A stretch of 64,000 nt of DNA from Canna indica. Lineage: Eukaryota; Streptophyta; Magnoliopsida; Zingiberales; Cannaceae. The stretch lies in assembly GCA_034359265.1 (NCBI GenBank), contig CP136890.1, forward strand, positions 45,854,501-45,918,500, in the 5' to 3' direction. The position numbers and the translations under genes were made by a program. The notes beneath the pieces were generated by a model that saw only the letters and a program-made list of their open reading frames with translations, was not told the DNA's origin and searched no databases. Below are positions 1-11,700 of the stretch, piece by piece (within the stretch, counting starts at the first letter, position 1; every line of letters begins with the position of its first letter).

Positions 1-488
1 TCCATATTCCAAAAATGAACAAGCAATAAACAGGTAATTAAAGATGATTAAAATATAAGAAAGATAATAAAAAGAATCATCATTAATTATAGCAACCAAA
101 AGCCATCATCACAGGCAACTCCATCAGCCTAAAAACTTCAGTTACTATGCAGAACTTCTCAAGGACAAAAGTCGTTGTAACTGTCACTTCAACTGACAAC
201 AAAACTAGAAATTCTTTTGCCAAATATAGCCAACACATATAAGCTAACACTAACAATCTCACCATTTGGCTTATTTGGCAAAGCACAATCTGTCAAAACA
301 ACCCAACAAGACAGAGTTCAAAAAATAGCAATTTAAACAAAAATATATTAATTGTCAAAAAAAAGATTAATAGATAATATCCAAAGTCAACAATCCACAA
401 TCATAGACAAAAGATTACAACCAGACAACCAGCAGTCATCATAGTCATACAATCAGTCACGAAGGACAATCTAGTCAATCAAACAAGT
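1..488. other. AT-rich non-coding flank
   Basis: No gene is visible. The stretch is AT-rich and lies downstream (on the minus strand) of the degenerate plant-transposon ORF that ends near 489, so it is probably the 3' untranslated part of that retroelement. Short minus-strand open frames here show no recognisable motif. Confidence 0.4.
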
Positions 489-1357
489 TTAAGTATCACC
501 ACCAAGATAAAGTTGCAACCAACAAATAGACAAGACAAAAATATTGCAACTAGATTGTTCTCCCCCTTTTTGGCATAATAAGCCAAAGGAGATAGAGTCA
601 ATATCAGTTTGAGCTAGAAGAATCTGAAGAACTATAAAGGAGAGAAACAGGATCTGGAGATGCAGTAGTGAAGTGGTCAATGACTTTCTTCTCAATAGAA
701 ATGAGCTGTTGTTGAAGCAAAGACATAGTTTCCTTTGCCTTAACTTAAAGACTTCCTCTAGGAGAGCTTGTTCACTAGCAGATGATGCAACATAAGATTT
801 CTTGTTTAAACCGGAGTTCACATGAGTACTCACCCTTGTCAAAAGCTTGTGATGAATTTTTAGTGATGAACCAACTGGTTCAAGAAACTCTTCAAATGAG
901 CATTTGAAGCCTTGCTTTTCTAGAATTTCATATATCAGGTTTGGAAAAATCAAAAACATTCTAGATTTTGAATTCAATCGAGATCTAAGAGTTGTAATTT
1001 GATCAAAAATTAAACTTCCTACATCAAAAGGTATCCCATTTGTAATTTTGAATAGCAACAACACCATTTCTTTGTTGAGATAAGTGATGTGAGAGGTTGG
1101 AATCCAGAAGTACCTTGCAATTATAAACAATGTAGCATAAAAAGTATTCAATGATGCAGATTTTATATTATGCTGTCATGACCAGTTGGAAATTTCACAA
1201 TTTGACACTTTTTCACCAACAATTTTCAGAAATTCTGCTCAAGAAGAAAAAGATGTAAAACCAAGGAACTCATTTATGATTTCAAGACTGAAAGAGTACC
1301 ATTTTCCCCTGATAAAAACTTGTTGAAAGTGACTGCTTTCAGGATTAGAAATATCCT
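489..1357 (-). pseudogene. Putative plant transposon protein (PF20167-like), degenerate
   Basis: The minus-strand frame resembles the plant-specific 'putative plant transposon protein' family found in non-autonomous retroelements; its biochemical role is unknown. Seen: an N-terminal stretch at about 1160-1357 containing FIRGKWYSF, then LNKEMVLLLFKITNG and GSLIFDQI, and a Gln/Ser-rich tail ending in LLCQKGGEQ, which is typical of the end of these ORFs. In-frame stops at about 1230 and 1170 and frame changes near 740 break it. The 5' end is cut by element A. When element A and one ATCCT copy are removed, the frame continues through 7050-7059 (NLAKDISNPES), where a gypsy LTR then interrupts it. 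The family assignment rests on remembered sequence patterns, not a search. Confidence 0.5.
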
Positions 1358-2641
1358 TGTTGATCAAATACCCACACTAGAAGGGCGGGGGGGGGGGGGG
1401 GGGGGGGGGGTTGAATAGTGTGTATCTACTTTTATGATTAATTGAATTATTTTTGATTTTAATCAATTCAACTACCCGATTCAAGTTACTTGATTCGTAG
1501 TGCGACTAGATGCAATCACAAGTGAAAATCAAATTGAGCAATCAAGATAGCAATACAAACACGAAATATATAGTGGTTTGGCCAACACCGCCTACTCCAC
1601 AACCTTGGCTTATCACTAAGGATTTCTAACCTTAACACTTTATAGATTGATAGTTTTTCTAGGAATACAATGAGGACTTATCCCTCAACCCTAGAGGCGA
1701 GCCTCAACACCTATTCTCTAGCAAAAATAACAATCTACAAGACACCAAGGTGTTTACACGCACACCTTGCAAGCTACCCTAAAAATCGATACAAAGAAAG
1801 ATGAAAACAATACAAATGGAGCTTAAATGTAAACAATACTTGATGTAGCTCCAACGCGTCTCCTTCGAGCACTTCAAGGCTTCGAGTATGGATTTCTCGG
1901 TGAAGACCAAGCTTGATGAAGTGAGGAGGGGTTGAGAGTGTGGAAACAGAGATTAGGACTTTAAATCAACTCCTTTAGGCTTGTAATACCTAAGGATATG
2001 CTCAATGAAGTTCTCAACAGTTGAGGAGGAGGTTTATGAGTGGTATTTATAACCCCTCACTCGGTTAGGGCACCCAACAGACATTTTTCTGCCCGTTGGC
2101 GACGCCCGATCGCTTGCCGGTCGATCGTCAGTCGACCGACCGATCGACCACTGAGCGACCGAAGGCATTCTGCCGCTTTTGGGCCACATTCGATCGATCG
2201 GCTAGTCGATCGAATTGGCTACTACCAATTCTTTGATTCATCCGATCGATCGACTGGTTGACCGAATTGGCTACTGCCAATTTTTAGCTTCATTCGGTCG
2301 ATCGACCGATCGACCGAACCTGGGCTAAGGCTCATTTTTCGAGTCTTCTGCTTGCGCGCTTCATTTTCGAGTTCCGTTACCAAGTATGGACTTGGATACT
2401 ATTACAATTTGGCTTGGGACATAATCCTAGAGTCATATTACATGAAATCTATTCCTAACTCTAGATTTTTTACTCGATCGGCGACGGAGCCATTTTTGCC
2501 GATTTTTGGACTTTCTCCGAATGAAGTTCACGTGCGTATCGTAACCTCAACATGAGATCAAACACTTGATAAATTCATTAGAATACGTTTGTTATCATCA
2601 AAATCAAGTTGGTGACCAAGGTTGAAAACCTTAGGTCAACA
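1358..2641 (-). repeat. Element A 3' LTR
   Basis: The 1.28-kb LTR reads TGTTGACC...ATCAACA on the minus strand and pairs with 5779-7044. It contains a TATA box (TATAAATA, minus, 2044-2051). Just upstream in U3 (about 2096-2320) lies a dense cluster of palindromic CGATCG / GGTCGATCGACC motifs. An unbroken run of 24 G at 1387-1410 replaces a short G tract found in the sister LTR. Confidence 0.9.
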
Positions 2642-2815
2642 ATTTCTCCCTTTTTAGGATGACAAATTTCTCAATAAATGCATTAAGAAATGTATCAACA
2701 AGCATAGCATTTCATCAAGTGATTGTACAATGCTCCCCCTCTCAATATGCATATCTAGAATAAACTCCCTCTAACTATATGATGTCTATGTCTAGATTCT
2801 TCTCCCCCTTTTGAC
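2642..2815 (-). promoter_or_regulatory. Cluster of polypurine tracts, element A
   Basis: Read on the minus strand, four purine tracts precede the 3' LTR: 2799-2812 (AAAAGGGGGAGAAG), about 2764-2772, about 2732-2741 and 2644-2656 directly against the LTR. Only the last would prime plus-strand DNA for this LTR end. Repeated tracts of this kind are a known Sirevirus trait and recur in elements B, C and D. Confidence 0.7.
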
Positions 2816-4024
2816 ATCAATCAAAATTAAAGAGCCTAAGTTAAGCACTTCTAGATTTCCCTTAATTACACAATGACAAGGTTTAAGCATACACGTTATC
2901 AATGATGCTTTGAAATAATAAACACAAAGATAACACAAGCGTCAAGATATGTCAAGAGGGTTATACAAACTCAATTATGGAATATCCGAAAGTCATTTGC
3001 TCGATAAAGACTAAGCTTCCGATTTTCGATAAAAATGTATCCAAAATCATATAAAATCGAAATCTCAATGAAACTTTTTGCAACCTTTTCAGCGAAAACT
3101 AGATTTTTCAAGTAAAGTGCAGAAACAAGAATTTTGAAGATTAATTTTCTGCATTTTTTTTAATAAACCGCTGAAATTTTAGATTTCACATTTTATCGAA
3201 AAATACTCATATTTCATAATCAGTTCTAATTTTGATCAAACTTGTATATGACTAAGATATGATCATTCTAATCATGTATACGAAGTTTGAATTACTAGAA
3301 AGAGTCCCAAAAATTACTCAAATGACTTACACAAGTTCGATCAAGAATTAACATGATATATCAAGAAATTGTCTACAAGTCATTTTTCTAAATGCTCATG
3401 AATTTTCATATAGACATGCTTTATGAGGTATCATACTTCATAGTGCAAAGGTGAAACTACTACCTCATAGAATTTTCAAGTGTTTTATCAAGAGCAAAGT
3501 ACAAGAGTTTTTACATGCTTTATGAGGTATCATACTTCATAGTGCAAAGGTGAAACTACTACCTCATAGAATTTTCAAGTATTTAGCATGTTTTCTCTAA
3601 AGCATCTGCATCCTAATCAATGCTCAATTTGCAAGTAATTGAATCATAAATAGCACAATAGACATTTTATTACTTAGCAAGTTTATGAACTAGATAGCAA
3701 AGGAAAGTCAAGATTGTTTCTCAAAAGTCAAGTTTTGCAAAAATAAAATCAAAATGAATCAAAAAGATCTCAAGAAGTGAAAATATTTTAAAATCAAGAT
3801 CTCAAACCCTTCCTAAGGTTGAAAACCAACACGACCACAATTAGCCAAGGTTTCAATACCAAAGATTGCATAGACCCATTATAGGTCACAAATGGCCTCC
3901 GAGGAGACCGAAAATAAAAAAAATTGAAATCCAAAAACTTGATACCACAAGGATGTTAATCAAGGGTGAACATACAGACAATCAAGTATAAGGTGAGGAC
4001 TAAATAAAGCATATACACTAATTA
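2816..4024. other. Element A non-coding interior
   Basis: AT-rich sequence between gag and the polypurine tracts with no convincing ORF on either strand. It contains a direct repeat of about 85 bp (near 3412-3480 and 3514-3580, sharing ACATGCTTTATGAGGTATCA). It aligns by eye with non-coding interiors of elements C and D, so it is family sequence where pol would normally lie, not a separate insertion. Confidence 0.6.
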
Positions 4025-4947
4025 TCAAACTCCAATAATGATGTAAATTTCTTTGGGTCCTAGGAGGTTAGAAGCTTTTGGAACCCAAAGTGATTTAGCA
4101 TTGGGGTTCCTTTTTAATACCCAATCCCTAACCATATGTCCATACATGCCACAACAAAAATAATGACCTTCAAATTTAATAGAAGCATAATGATGGACAT
4201 GAATGTGTGGATGAGCTTGGGAAGATACTTTAGAAATTTTTGCATAAGAGACATGGGCATACATATTTTTCATTTTCTCATTTAATGAAGATAACTCATT
4301 TCTTAATGATAACATCCCATCATTCAAATTTTCAATTTATAAGCATAATGAGGGCATTTTCTATTTTCAACGAGTCATTCAAATTTTGTAGATCTACATT
4401 TTTCTTTTCTAAAGAATTTTTATCATTTTCTAGAAGTTCAACATTCATTCTTGACTCATTACAAGAAAGAAAAAGATCATCATTTTCTTGTTCTAGCATT
4501 TTATTTTGCTTTTTAAGTTCCTTGAATCTTTTTCTAACAATACTAAATTCTTCATATATATGCTCAATTTCATTTTCTAATTCTACTTGAGTAAAGATAT
4601 TACCACCTATAGTAATAGTGGGTACCTCATTATCCTTTGTCATGAAACAAAGGTTTGCATTTTCCCTTGAGCTTTCTTCCCCACTTGAAGGTGATGATGA
4701 CTCGCTTACATCCCAAGTAGCCATTAATGCTTTCTTCTTCATCTTTCTTCTTTTATCTTTCTTTGAGGATGATGAGGAGGTGAACTTGGTCTTAGGATAA
4801 TTGCTCTCCAAGTGTCCGGGCTTGTTGCATTGGAAGCACATGATTCTATTTCTGCCCTTCTTCTTCTTGAGAGGCTTTCCCATTAGTTCCATCAACATCC
4901 GCCCAAGGTGAATCATATCTTTGTGGTACTCGGATTCTTCATTCTCC

Positions 4948-4948
<1 letters not shown>

Positions 4949-4985
<37 letters not shown>
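4949..4985 (-). repeat. (ATC)n trinucleotide repeat coding poly-Ser in gag
   Basis: About twelve GAT units on the plus strand (ATC/TCA on the coding strand) encode a Ser run just before the first zinc knuckle. The same site has about 16 Ser in element D and only 4-5 in element C. Confidence 0.85.
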
Positions 4986-5400
4986 GGTCTTATCACCAAA
5001 TGATGCTTTTAAGACAATGTTCCTGCCTTTGGGGGCATCTTCCTCCTTTTTGCCTTCATATGGATCTCATGGGTCATGAGGGATCCAATGAGTTCGGTGA
5101 GCTTCTTGGTGCCAAGATTCTTGGCCTCCATGATAGCAACCACCTTTGGCTTCCATGCTTTGGGAAGTGATTGAAGAAGCTTTCTCACTTTTTCTTCCTT
5201 TTGCATGTCTCTTTCAAGGTTAGTTAAAGCATTCACAATATTTTAAAAACGGGCATATATTTTATCTATTTTCTCATGAGTATTCATTTTAAAGACTTCA
5301 TAGTCATGCATAAGCAAATCTATTTTGGACTCTTTAACTTGGGAAGTTCCCTCATGAGTAGTTTCTAAAATATGCCTAATATCAAAAGCAGATTTACAAC

Positions 5401-5510
5401 ATGATATTCTATTGAACTCATTTATGGATAAACCACATGATATTCTATTGAACTCATTTATGGATAAACCACAATGATATTCTATTGAACTCATTTATGG
5501 ATAAACCACA
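5401..5510 (-). repeat. 36-37 bp tandem triplication inside gag
   Basis: Three near-identical units begin at 5401, 5437 and 5474 (each starts ATGATATTCTATTGAACTCA on plus), followed by a partial unit. The third step is 37 bp and so shifts the reading frame. The peptide repeats as SINEFNRISCGL. It is not seen in elements B or C. Confidence 0.9.
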
Positions 5511-5764
5511 ATGTTATGGATAAACAAATTTATCTCTTCTCAAGACTAATCATCCATGCTCTTGGAGGGTAGCTCATAATTAACATGAATAGTTCTCCAA
5601 GTATCTAATCCTAGGGATTGCAAGAAAATACTCATCCTAGTTTTCCAATAAGGATAATTATTTCCATCAAAAAGAGGAGGTGCATGAGTTGAAAACCCTT
5701 GACCTAGTGTGATACTAGAATCCATAAGTGTAGGTTAGATGGTTAAACCTAAGCCTACAACCTT

Positions 5765-5776
5765 GCTCTGATACCA
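5765..5776 (-). other. Primer-binding site (tRNA-iMet), element A
   Basis: Minus-strand TGGTATCAGAGC, the standard match to the 3' end of plant initiator tRNA-Met, lies two bases inside the 5' LTR. It fixes the element's orientation. Confidence 0.9.
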
Positions 5777-5778
5777 AA

Positions 5779-7044
5779 TATTGAACAAATACCCACACTA
5801 GAAGGGGGGTTGAATAATGTGTATCTACTTTTATGATTAATTGAATTCTTTTCGATTTTAATCAACTCAACTACCCGATTCAAGTTACTCGATTCTTAGT
5901 GCGACTAGATGCAATCACAATTATATCAAGCACAAGTGAAAATCAAATTGAGCAATCAAGATAGCAATGCAAACACAAAATATATAGTGGTTCGGCCAAC
6001 ACCACCTACTCCACTACCTTGGATCCTCACCAAGGATTTCTAACCTTAACACTTAATAGATTGATAGTTTTTCTAAGAATACAATGATGACTTATCCCTC
6101 AACCCTAGAGGCGAGCCTCAACACCTATTCTCTAGCAAAAACAACAATCTACAAGACACCAACGTGTTTACACGCACACCTTACAAGCTACCCTAAAAAT
6201 CGATACAAAGAAAGATGAAAATAATATAAATGGAGCTTAAATGTAAAACAATACTTGATGTAGCTCCAACGCGTCTCCTCCGAGCACTTCAAGGCTTCGA
6301 GTATGGATTTCTCGGTGAAGACCAAGCTTCATGGAGTGAGGAGGGATTGAGAGTGTGGAAACGAAGATTAGGACTTTAAATCAACTATTTTAGGCTTGTA
6401 ATATCTAAGGATATGCTCAATGAAGTTCTCAACAGCTGGGGAGGAGGTTTATGAGTGGTATTTATAACCCCTCACTCGGCTAGGGCACCCAACAGACATT
6501 TTTCTGCCCGTTGGCGAGGCCCGGTCGCTTGCTGGTCGATCGTCGGTCGACCAACCCATCGACCACTGAGCGATCGAAGGTGTTCTGCCACTTTCGGGCC
6601 ACATTCGGTCGAACGACTGGTCGACCATATTGGCTACTGCCAATTCTCTGCTTTGTCTGGTCGACCGAATTGGCTACTGCTAATTTTTGGCTTCATTCGG
6701 TCGATCGACCGGTCGATCGAACCTGGGCTGAGGCTTATTTTTCGGGTCTTATGCTTGCACGCTTTATTTTCAGGTTCCGTTAGCAAGTATGGACTTGGAT
6801 AACATTACAATTTGGCTTGGGACATAATCTTAGAGTCATATTACATGAAATCTATTCCTAACTCTAGATTTTCTACTCGATCGACGACGGAGCCATTTTT
6901 GCCGATTTTTGGACTTTCTCCGAACGAAGTTCACGTGCGTATTGTAACCTCAACTTGAGAGCAAACACTCGATAAATTCATTAGAATAATTTTGTTATCA
7001 TCCAAATCAAGATGGTGACCAAGGTTGAAAACCTTAGGCCAACA
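5779..7044 (-). repeat. Element A 5' LTR
   Basis: Reads TGTTGGCCTAAGG... on the minus strand and ends CAATA at 5779, with the expected CAACA mutated. The TATA box is at 6459-6466 (minus). The palindromic CGATCG cluster spans about 6511-6725. Direct partner of 1358-2641. Confidence 0.9.
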
Positions 7045-7059
7045 ATCCTTAGCAAGATT

Positions 7060-7642
7060 TGTCACTCCCCAACTTAGGGTCACGTGACCGGCCAGGGTAT
7101 ACGTGCCTATACCCCGCAGCCTAACCCATGCACATGCTAACACATGAATAAAATCATAGTGGAAAGAATATAATGAGTTTTTTTTTTTCAATGGAAAGGA
7201 AAACCGAATCAGATTTTATTAGAGACAAGTTTAGCCAAAATAGTAAAGTGCGGAAATAATAAATCAACGTTCAATGGTTCATTTACAAATGAAATAGGAA
7301 ATAAAAGACATGAATGTCCCTAAGGGACTACAACTCCAAAATACCAAAACACAGGTGCATGACAAACTACCAAAGACTCGACTACAACCCCTATCTAGGA
7401 CTGCTATGAGATCAATGTGACACCTCTGCCCTCTAGCCGTGCCAAGTGCTCCAGCCTACCTCACCGGTCAAGCTTTGCAAAAGAAACAAAAATGACAATG
7501 GGTGAGTTCAAAAGAACTTAGTGAGCAGTTCTACCAACCCCCACGAGAAACCAAACACAGAGATAAAGCATAAGATAAAACACTTGTCTCAAACGGGAAT
7601 AAAGTCACAAGGGAGTGACTAGCTATCAGGCCACCTGGCTAT
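7060..7642 (-). repeat. Truncated gypsy LTR (family G1)
   Basis: Starts TGTCACTCCCC on plus, the LTR 3' end in minus orientation, and runs parallel to 12291-12850 and 38592-39180, including the CTACAACTCC and GAGTTCAAA blocks. Homology stops near 7642 at a junction with unrelated gene-like DNA. It interrupts the plant-transposon ORF whose relic is at 489-1357. Confidence 0.75.
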
Positions 7643-8130
7643 CACACGCTCGAAGGCATCGAACACTCCCAAATGCATAGGGGGGCGTAGAAGATAATTG
7701 GTGTTCCATAGACATGGAGGGGCCCAATCACAGAATTTCCTAAACAACTTTCTCCTTTCAGAATACTTAGCAGGCAATTCATTTTCTCCCAATTTTACAT
7801 GCATGAACCTTAGATTAAAGAGGAAAACAGGAAGGCAATAAATGAAATGAAGAGCAAAGTGAGAGAATTTAAGGTCAATTGCAGAGCTCACCTTCTTGGT
7901 TAGGGCTTCCACTTTGCTCCTTACAACATCCAATCCCTCCATCTCCTTCAATACAATCGTGAGTTGAGAAGTTTCCCTGGATCAATCACGAGAAGTGACC
8001 AGATTCAAAAAAACCATTGATCGAAAGATAAAAAATTGAGGATTGCCTAGCTGAGAATGCTCACCTAGCTTGTTGTAAGCATGGCCAGGGCTTTCCTGCC
8101 ACTAGGGCTCAAGTTCTCGCCACTACTCAT
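7643..8130 (-). pseudogene. Intron-containing host-gene fragment, Sas10/Utp3 (neuroguidin)-like 5' end
   Basis: Minus-strand exon-like block 7892-7976 is bounded by AG at 7977-7978 and a GTGAGC donor at 7891. It reads VLKEMEGLDVVRSKVEAL, which resembles the N-terminal part of plant Sas10/Utp3/C1D (neuroguidin) proteins of ribosome biogenesis. A candidate first exon, 8065-8130, starts with ATG at 8130 (MSSGENLSPSGRKALAML) and ends at another GTGAGC donor, but its frame reaches TAG at the splice site and does not join the next block in phase. Beyond the second donor, the frame through 7643-7800 (ENELPAKYSERRKLF) does not match the expected next exon. So it is a partial, probably captured or truncated copy. 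The identity is from memory only. Confidence 0.45.
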
Positions 8131-8395
8131 ACTCCTACAACACAAATACAAAGAAAGGTGGCGTGGTGGCTCAAGCCGACGTCGATTGGTGTGGGGGACT
8201 TAGGACGGCGAAGGCTGGCGATTGGAGTGGCAATGCCGACCGCGACTTCCGAGTTGCGAGAGAGGAGTGGGCAACAGCTGGATAGTGGAAAGTGGAAATT
8301 GGATAGAAAACTTAGGGTTTCTAAGTTTATAAGTTATTATTTATTTTTCATTAAAAAGTATTATTTAATCTAATATTATATATATATATATATAT
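8131..8395 (-). other. Possible 5' UTR/promoter stub of the gene fragment
   Basis: GC-richer, pyrimidine-rich minus-strand leader upstream of the ATG at 8130, then AT-rich DNA with a (TA)n run at about 8378-8395. It looks like the upstream part of the captured gene. The plus-strand frame at 8158-8373 shows no recognisable motif and is left out. Confidence 0.3.
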
Positions 8396-8574
8396 TAAAA
8401 AATATGTCTACCAGTCGGTTAACTGAAATCGGTGGACTTTTTTTAACCTCGGACCGAACCTGAATCCGAAAACCAAAATTTTTAAAATACAACCCGAAAT
8501 TGCAAAACCCGGTTTGGTTCCGGACCAGTTTTTCAGTTAATCGGAAAACCAGTTTTTTTTTCTCATCCCTACTA
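8396..8574. mobile_element. hAT-like MITE terminus (one end only)
   Basis: Contains CGGTTAACTGAAATCGG and runs of GGACCGAACC / AACCGGTTTGGTT, and closes with CTCATCCCTA. Read inward this is TAGGGATGAG followed by a CGGTTTTCCG-type subterminal region, typical of small hAT-related elements. No partner terminus or 8-bp duplication was found, so the element is partial or its left end was lost. Confidence 0.4.
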
Positions 8575-8726
8575 CCAACGAGGGCCTCCCGCTTCCAAAC
8601 CGGTGAGTATTATGGAATCGTGAAAATTAGTGGGAGACATGATTAATTAAAAAGACCTCATTGATCATGCATGTAAAATGGTAGTTTATACTTGTCTTTC
8701 TTTTTGCTTGTAGCATCATCTTCACC
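8575..8726. other. Leader before copia gag
   Basis: No primer-binding site or LTR end was found here, although the copia gag ATG lies at 8727. The copia element therefore lost its 5' LTR and primer site before or during the rearrangement with the hAT-like terminus. Confidence 0.4.
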
Positions 8727-11700
8727 ATGTCTTCTACACTGTCATTGCGTAGCATTCTTGATGCAAATAAACTTACTGGACCAAACTATGTCGATTGGTT
8801 GTAAAATCTGAGGATTGCCCTCACCTAGGAGAGACTTTTCTATATTCTTGATAACCCGCCTTCGGATACCCCTTCCTAAAGGGCTACCGAGGAAGTGAGG
8901 GCCACTTACAAGAAGTGGCAAGATGACAAAACTACTGTTTAGTGCATTATGTTCGCCTCTATGCCCAACGTGTTGTAGAGACAACATGGAAAGATGGACG
9001 CCAAGGCCATCCTCTCTCATCTCAAAGAGTTGTATGGTGAAGAGAGCTGTACTGCTAGGTTTGAGCTATCAAAGCAACTCTTCAAAGCCAAGATGACGGC
9101 AGGGACCCCTGTTGAAACCCATGTCCTCAAATTAATCGATTTGATCAAGAGGTTAGAGAAATTGGGCGTAAACATTGATAAGGGACTAAGTCAGGACTTA
9201 ATACTCCAATCCCTCCCATGGTCACTTTCACAGTTTATAATCAACTACCACATGAACAAGCTGGATGCCTTGCTTTCCTAGCTCCTTAATATGCTGAAGA
9301 CTACTGAGTCCCACCTTCCAAAGGAAAAGGACAAAGTCTTGTTAGTGGGTAGTGATCCGAAAAAGGCAAAGAAGTGCTTTGTTAAGAACAAAGCAAAAAA
9401 CAAAGATGTGAAACCCAAAAAGGATATCAAGAAGAAAGGGAAGAAGGCTCCTAAGGGCACCTATTTCCATTGTGGTAAAGATGGCCACTGGAAGCGCAAC
9501 TGCAAGGAGTATATTGCAGAAGTAAAGCAGAAGAGGGATTTTGAAGCCCCCTCCGCAGGTGCGTTTGTTATTGAAATAAATCTATCATTTACATTGGTAT
9601 TGGATATCGGTTATGGTGCTCACATTTGCAATTTGTTGCAGGGGTTGAGAATAAGTAGAATGCTAAATAAAGATGACTACGACCTTCGGGTAGGCAATGA
9701 CACAAGAGTTGCAGCTTTAGCTGTAGGAACCTATTATTTGTATCTGCCATAAGGCAAAACCATTGAATTGAGCAATTGTTATTACGTTACAGTTCTAATA
9801 AAGAACATTATTTCTGTTCCCTTGTTACTTGAACAAGGTTATGAAATGCCTTTAAAGGGCAATTATTGTCACATATATCATTCTGATGAGTTATATGAAA
9901 CTGGATGCATTTTGAATGGTTTAATGGTCTTAGATGTAACTAATAATATTTTTCATGTTAAAACACACAAAAGAAAAAAAGATAATTTGAACCTCACCTA
10001 TCTTTGGCATTTGAGACTCGGTCATATTAATGAGAATCAAATCAACAAGTTGTATAAAGATAAGTTATTTGACCCATTCGATTTTTTAATAGATGCCAAC
10101 TTTTGAATCCTGTCTCAAGGGGAAAATGACCAAGTCCCCCTTCAGTGGACATAGTGAGAGGGCCGCTGAGTTGTTAGAGTTGGTTCACACAGATGTGTGT
10201 GGACCAATGACCTAGAGATGGGTATTCCTACTTCATCACGTTTACAGATGATACATCGAGGTTTGGATATGTCTACTTGTTGAGACATAAGTCCGATGCT
10301 TTCGAAAGGTTCAAAGAGTATATAGATGACGTTGAGAAACAAGTAGGGAGAGTATATGAGGTGGTGAATACTTATCCACTGAGTTCCTAAGTTATCTCAA
10401 GGATAGTGGGATTGTCTCCGAATGGACCCCTCCTGGCACACCACAACATAATGGAGTGTCTGAAAGGAGAAATTGTACATTGATAGATATGATGCGGTCC
10501 ATGCTTTGTTTACTGATCTCCCTATTTCTTTTTGGGGATATGCACTAGAAACCGCTATCTACCTTCTTAATAAGGTTCCCACAAAACCTGTCTCTAGTAC
10601 AACATATGAGATATGGAGTGGTAAGAAACCAAGTCTGAGGCATCTCAAAATTAAGCCTACGTGCGTAAAAAAGTTAGAGTCAAATAAACTTTATGTTAAA
10701 TCAATTAGGTGCAGGTTTGTGGGATATCCTAAAGAGAGTTTAAGGTATTACTTCTACTCACTAACTAAACAAAAGGTGTTTGTCAGTAGGCATGCCACTT
10801 TCTTAGAAAAAGAGTTTATCGAGGAAAGTGGGAGTGGAAGAAATCTTGAACTTGATCAAGATCAACAATCACAGACCGAATCACAACAACCGGTGGATAG
10901 TCTACAGGTTGAATCAGTCATAGAAACACTACCTCCCAACATTCTTCGTAGGTTAGGGAAATTGCGTTGACAACCTGAAAGATTCTTCCTAACCATTGAA
11001 AATGATCAGGAAGACGTTGATCCGCAATCCTATGATCAAATAATCAAGGACGTTGATTGCAAAAATGGCAAGAAGTAATGAAATCCGAAATGGACTCGAT
11101 GTTCACCAACCAAGTTTGGACTTTGGTTGACTTACCTAATGGAGTCACTCCTATATGGTGTAAGTCGATCTTTAAAAGAAAGATGAGAGCAGGTGGCAAG
11201 GTGGAGACTATAAGGCTAGGCTGGTTGCAAAAGATTTCACCCAAAGGCAAGGTGTTAACTATGATGAAACTTTTTCTCCTGTAGCCATGCTCAAGTCCAT
11301 TAGGATAATGCTAGCCATTGCTGCATATCACAACTACGAGATCTGGCAGACGGATGTCAAGACTACATTCCTCAATGGTGAACTTGAGGAAGAGGTCTAT
11401 ATGACCCAGCCAGAAGGATTCGTGTCCCCGGTAGGACCGGAGAAGGTATGCAAATTGCAAAGGTCCATTTATGGGCTCAAGCAAGTCTAGAGGAGTTGGA
11501 ACATTCGTTTTGATGAGACAGTCAAAGAGTTTGGCTATATCAAAAATATAGACAAATTTTGCGTCTACAAAAAGGTTAGTGGGAGCGCCGTTGTGTTTAT
11601 TGTGTTGTATGTAGATGACATACTGCTCATGGGGAATGATGTTCCTATGCTCTAGTCAGTGAAAGCATGGTTATCCAAAAACTTCTCCATGAAAGACTTG

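Larger units (their letters stand above)
4025..5725 (-). pseudogene. gag: Gag polyprotein of element A (copia/Sirevirus type), broken
   Basis: Gag would form the cytoplasmic virus-like particle and bind element RNA. The start is ATG at 5723-5725, 40 bp past the primer site. Order on the minus strand: N-terminal copia gag region with FDGNNYPYWKTRM; central helical part with LLQSLPKAWKPKVVAIMEA; a Ser-rich (ATC)n segment; first zinc knuckle CFQCNKPGHLESNY, whose last Cys is lost to Tyr; a basic and acidic linker with LMATWD; a coiled coil (ELENEIEHIYEEF through LLENDKNSLEKKN); and a second knuckle YFCCGMYGHMVRDW, with first and last Cys lost, ending near KSLWVPK. Stops near 5550-5520 and a 36-bp triplication break the N-terminal half. 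No catalytic pol domain follows. Confidence 0.85.
1358..7044 (-). mobile_element. Element A: complete gag-only LTR retrotransposon (Sirevirus-like, non-autonomous)
   Basis: Two direct LTRs (1358-2641 and 5779-7044) bound a 3.1-kb interior read on the minus strand. The host sequence ATCCT is duplicated at 1353-1357 and 7045-7049, so this is one intact insertion. The interior holds a primer-binding site, a broken gag and a set of polypurine tracts. No protease, integrase, reverse transcriptase or RNase H frame is present, and there is no room for them. Gag has the Sirevirus-type order of two zinc knuckles with a Ser-rich/coiled-coil segment between. This fits a terminal-repeat, gag-only (TR-GAG) element mobilised in trans. 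Elements B, C and D are relatives. Confidence 0.9.

Noticed and set aside
4949..5170. Plus-strand ORF starting with a run of Met
   Set aside because: It is the antisense of the (ATC)n poly-Ser tract and gag of element A.
7619..7951. Single-exon 110-residue protein on the minus strand
   Set aside because: The frame reads through a GTGAGC donor into intron-like and then LTR sequence; only the first part looks coding.
8158..8373. 71-residue plus-strand ORF
   Set aside because: Antisense to a 5' UTR-like leader, no family resemblance, and AT-rich tail.
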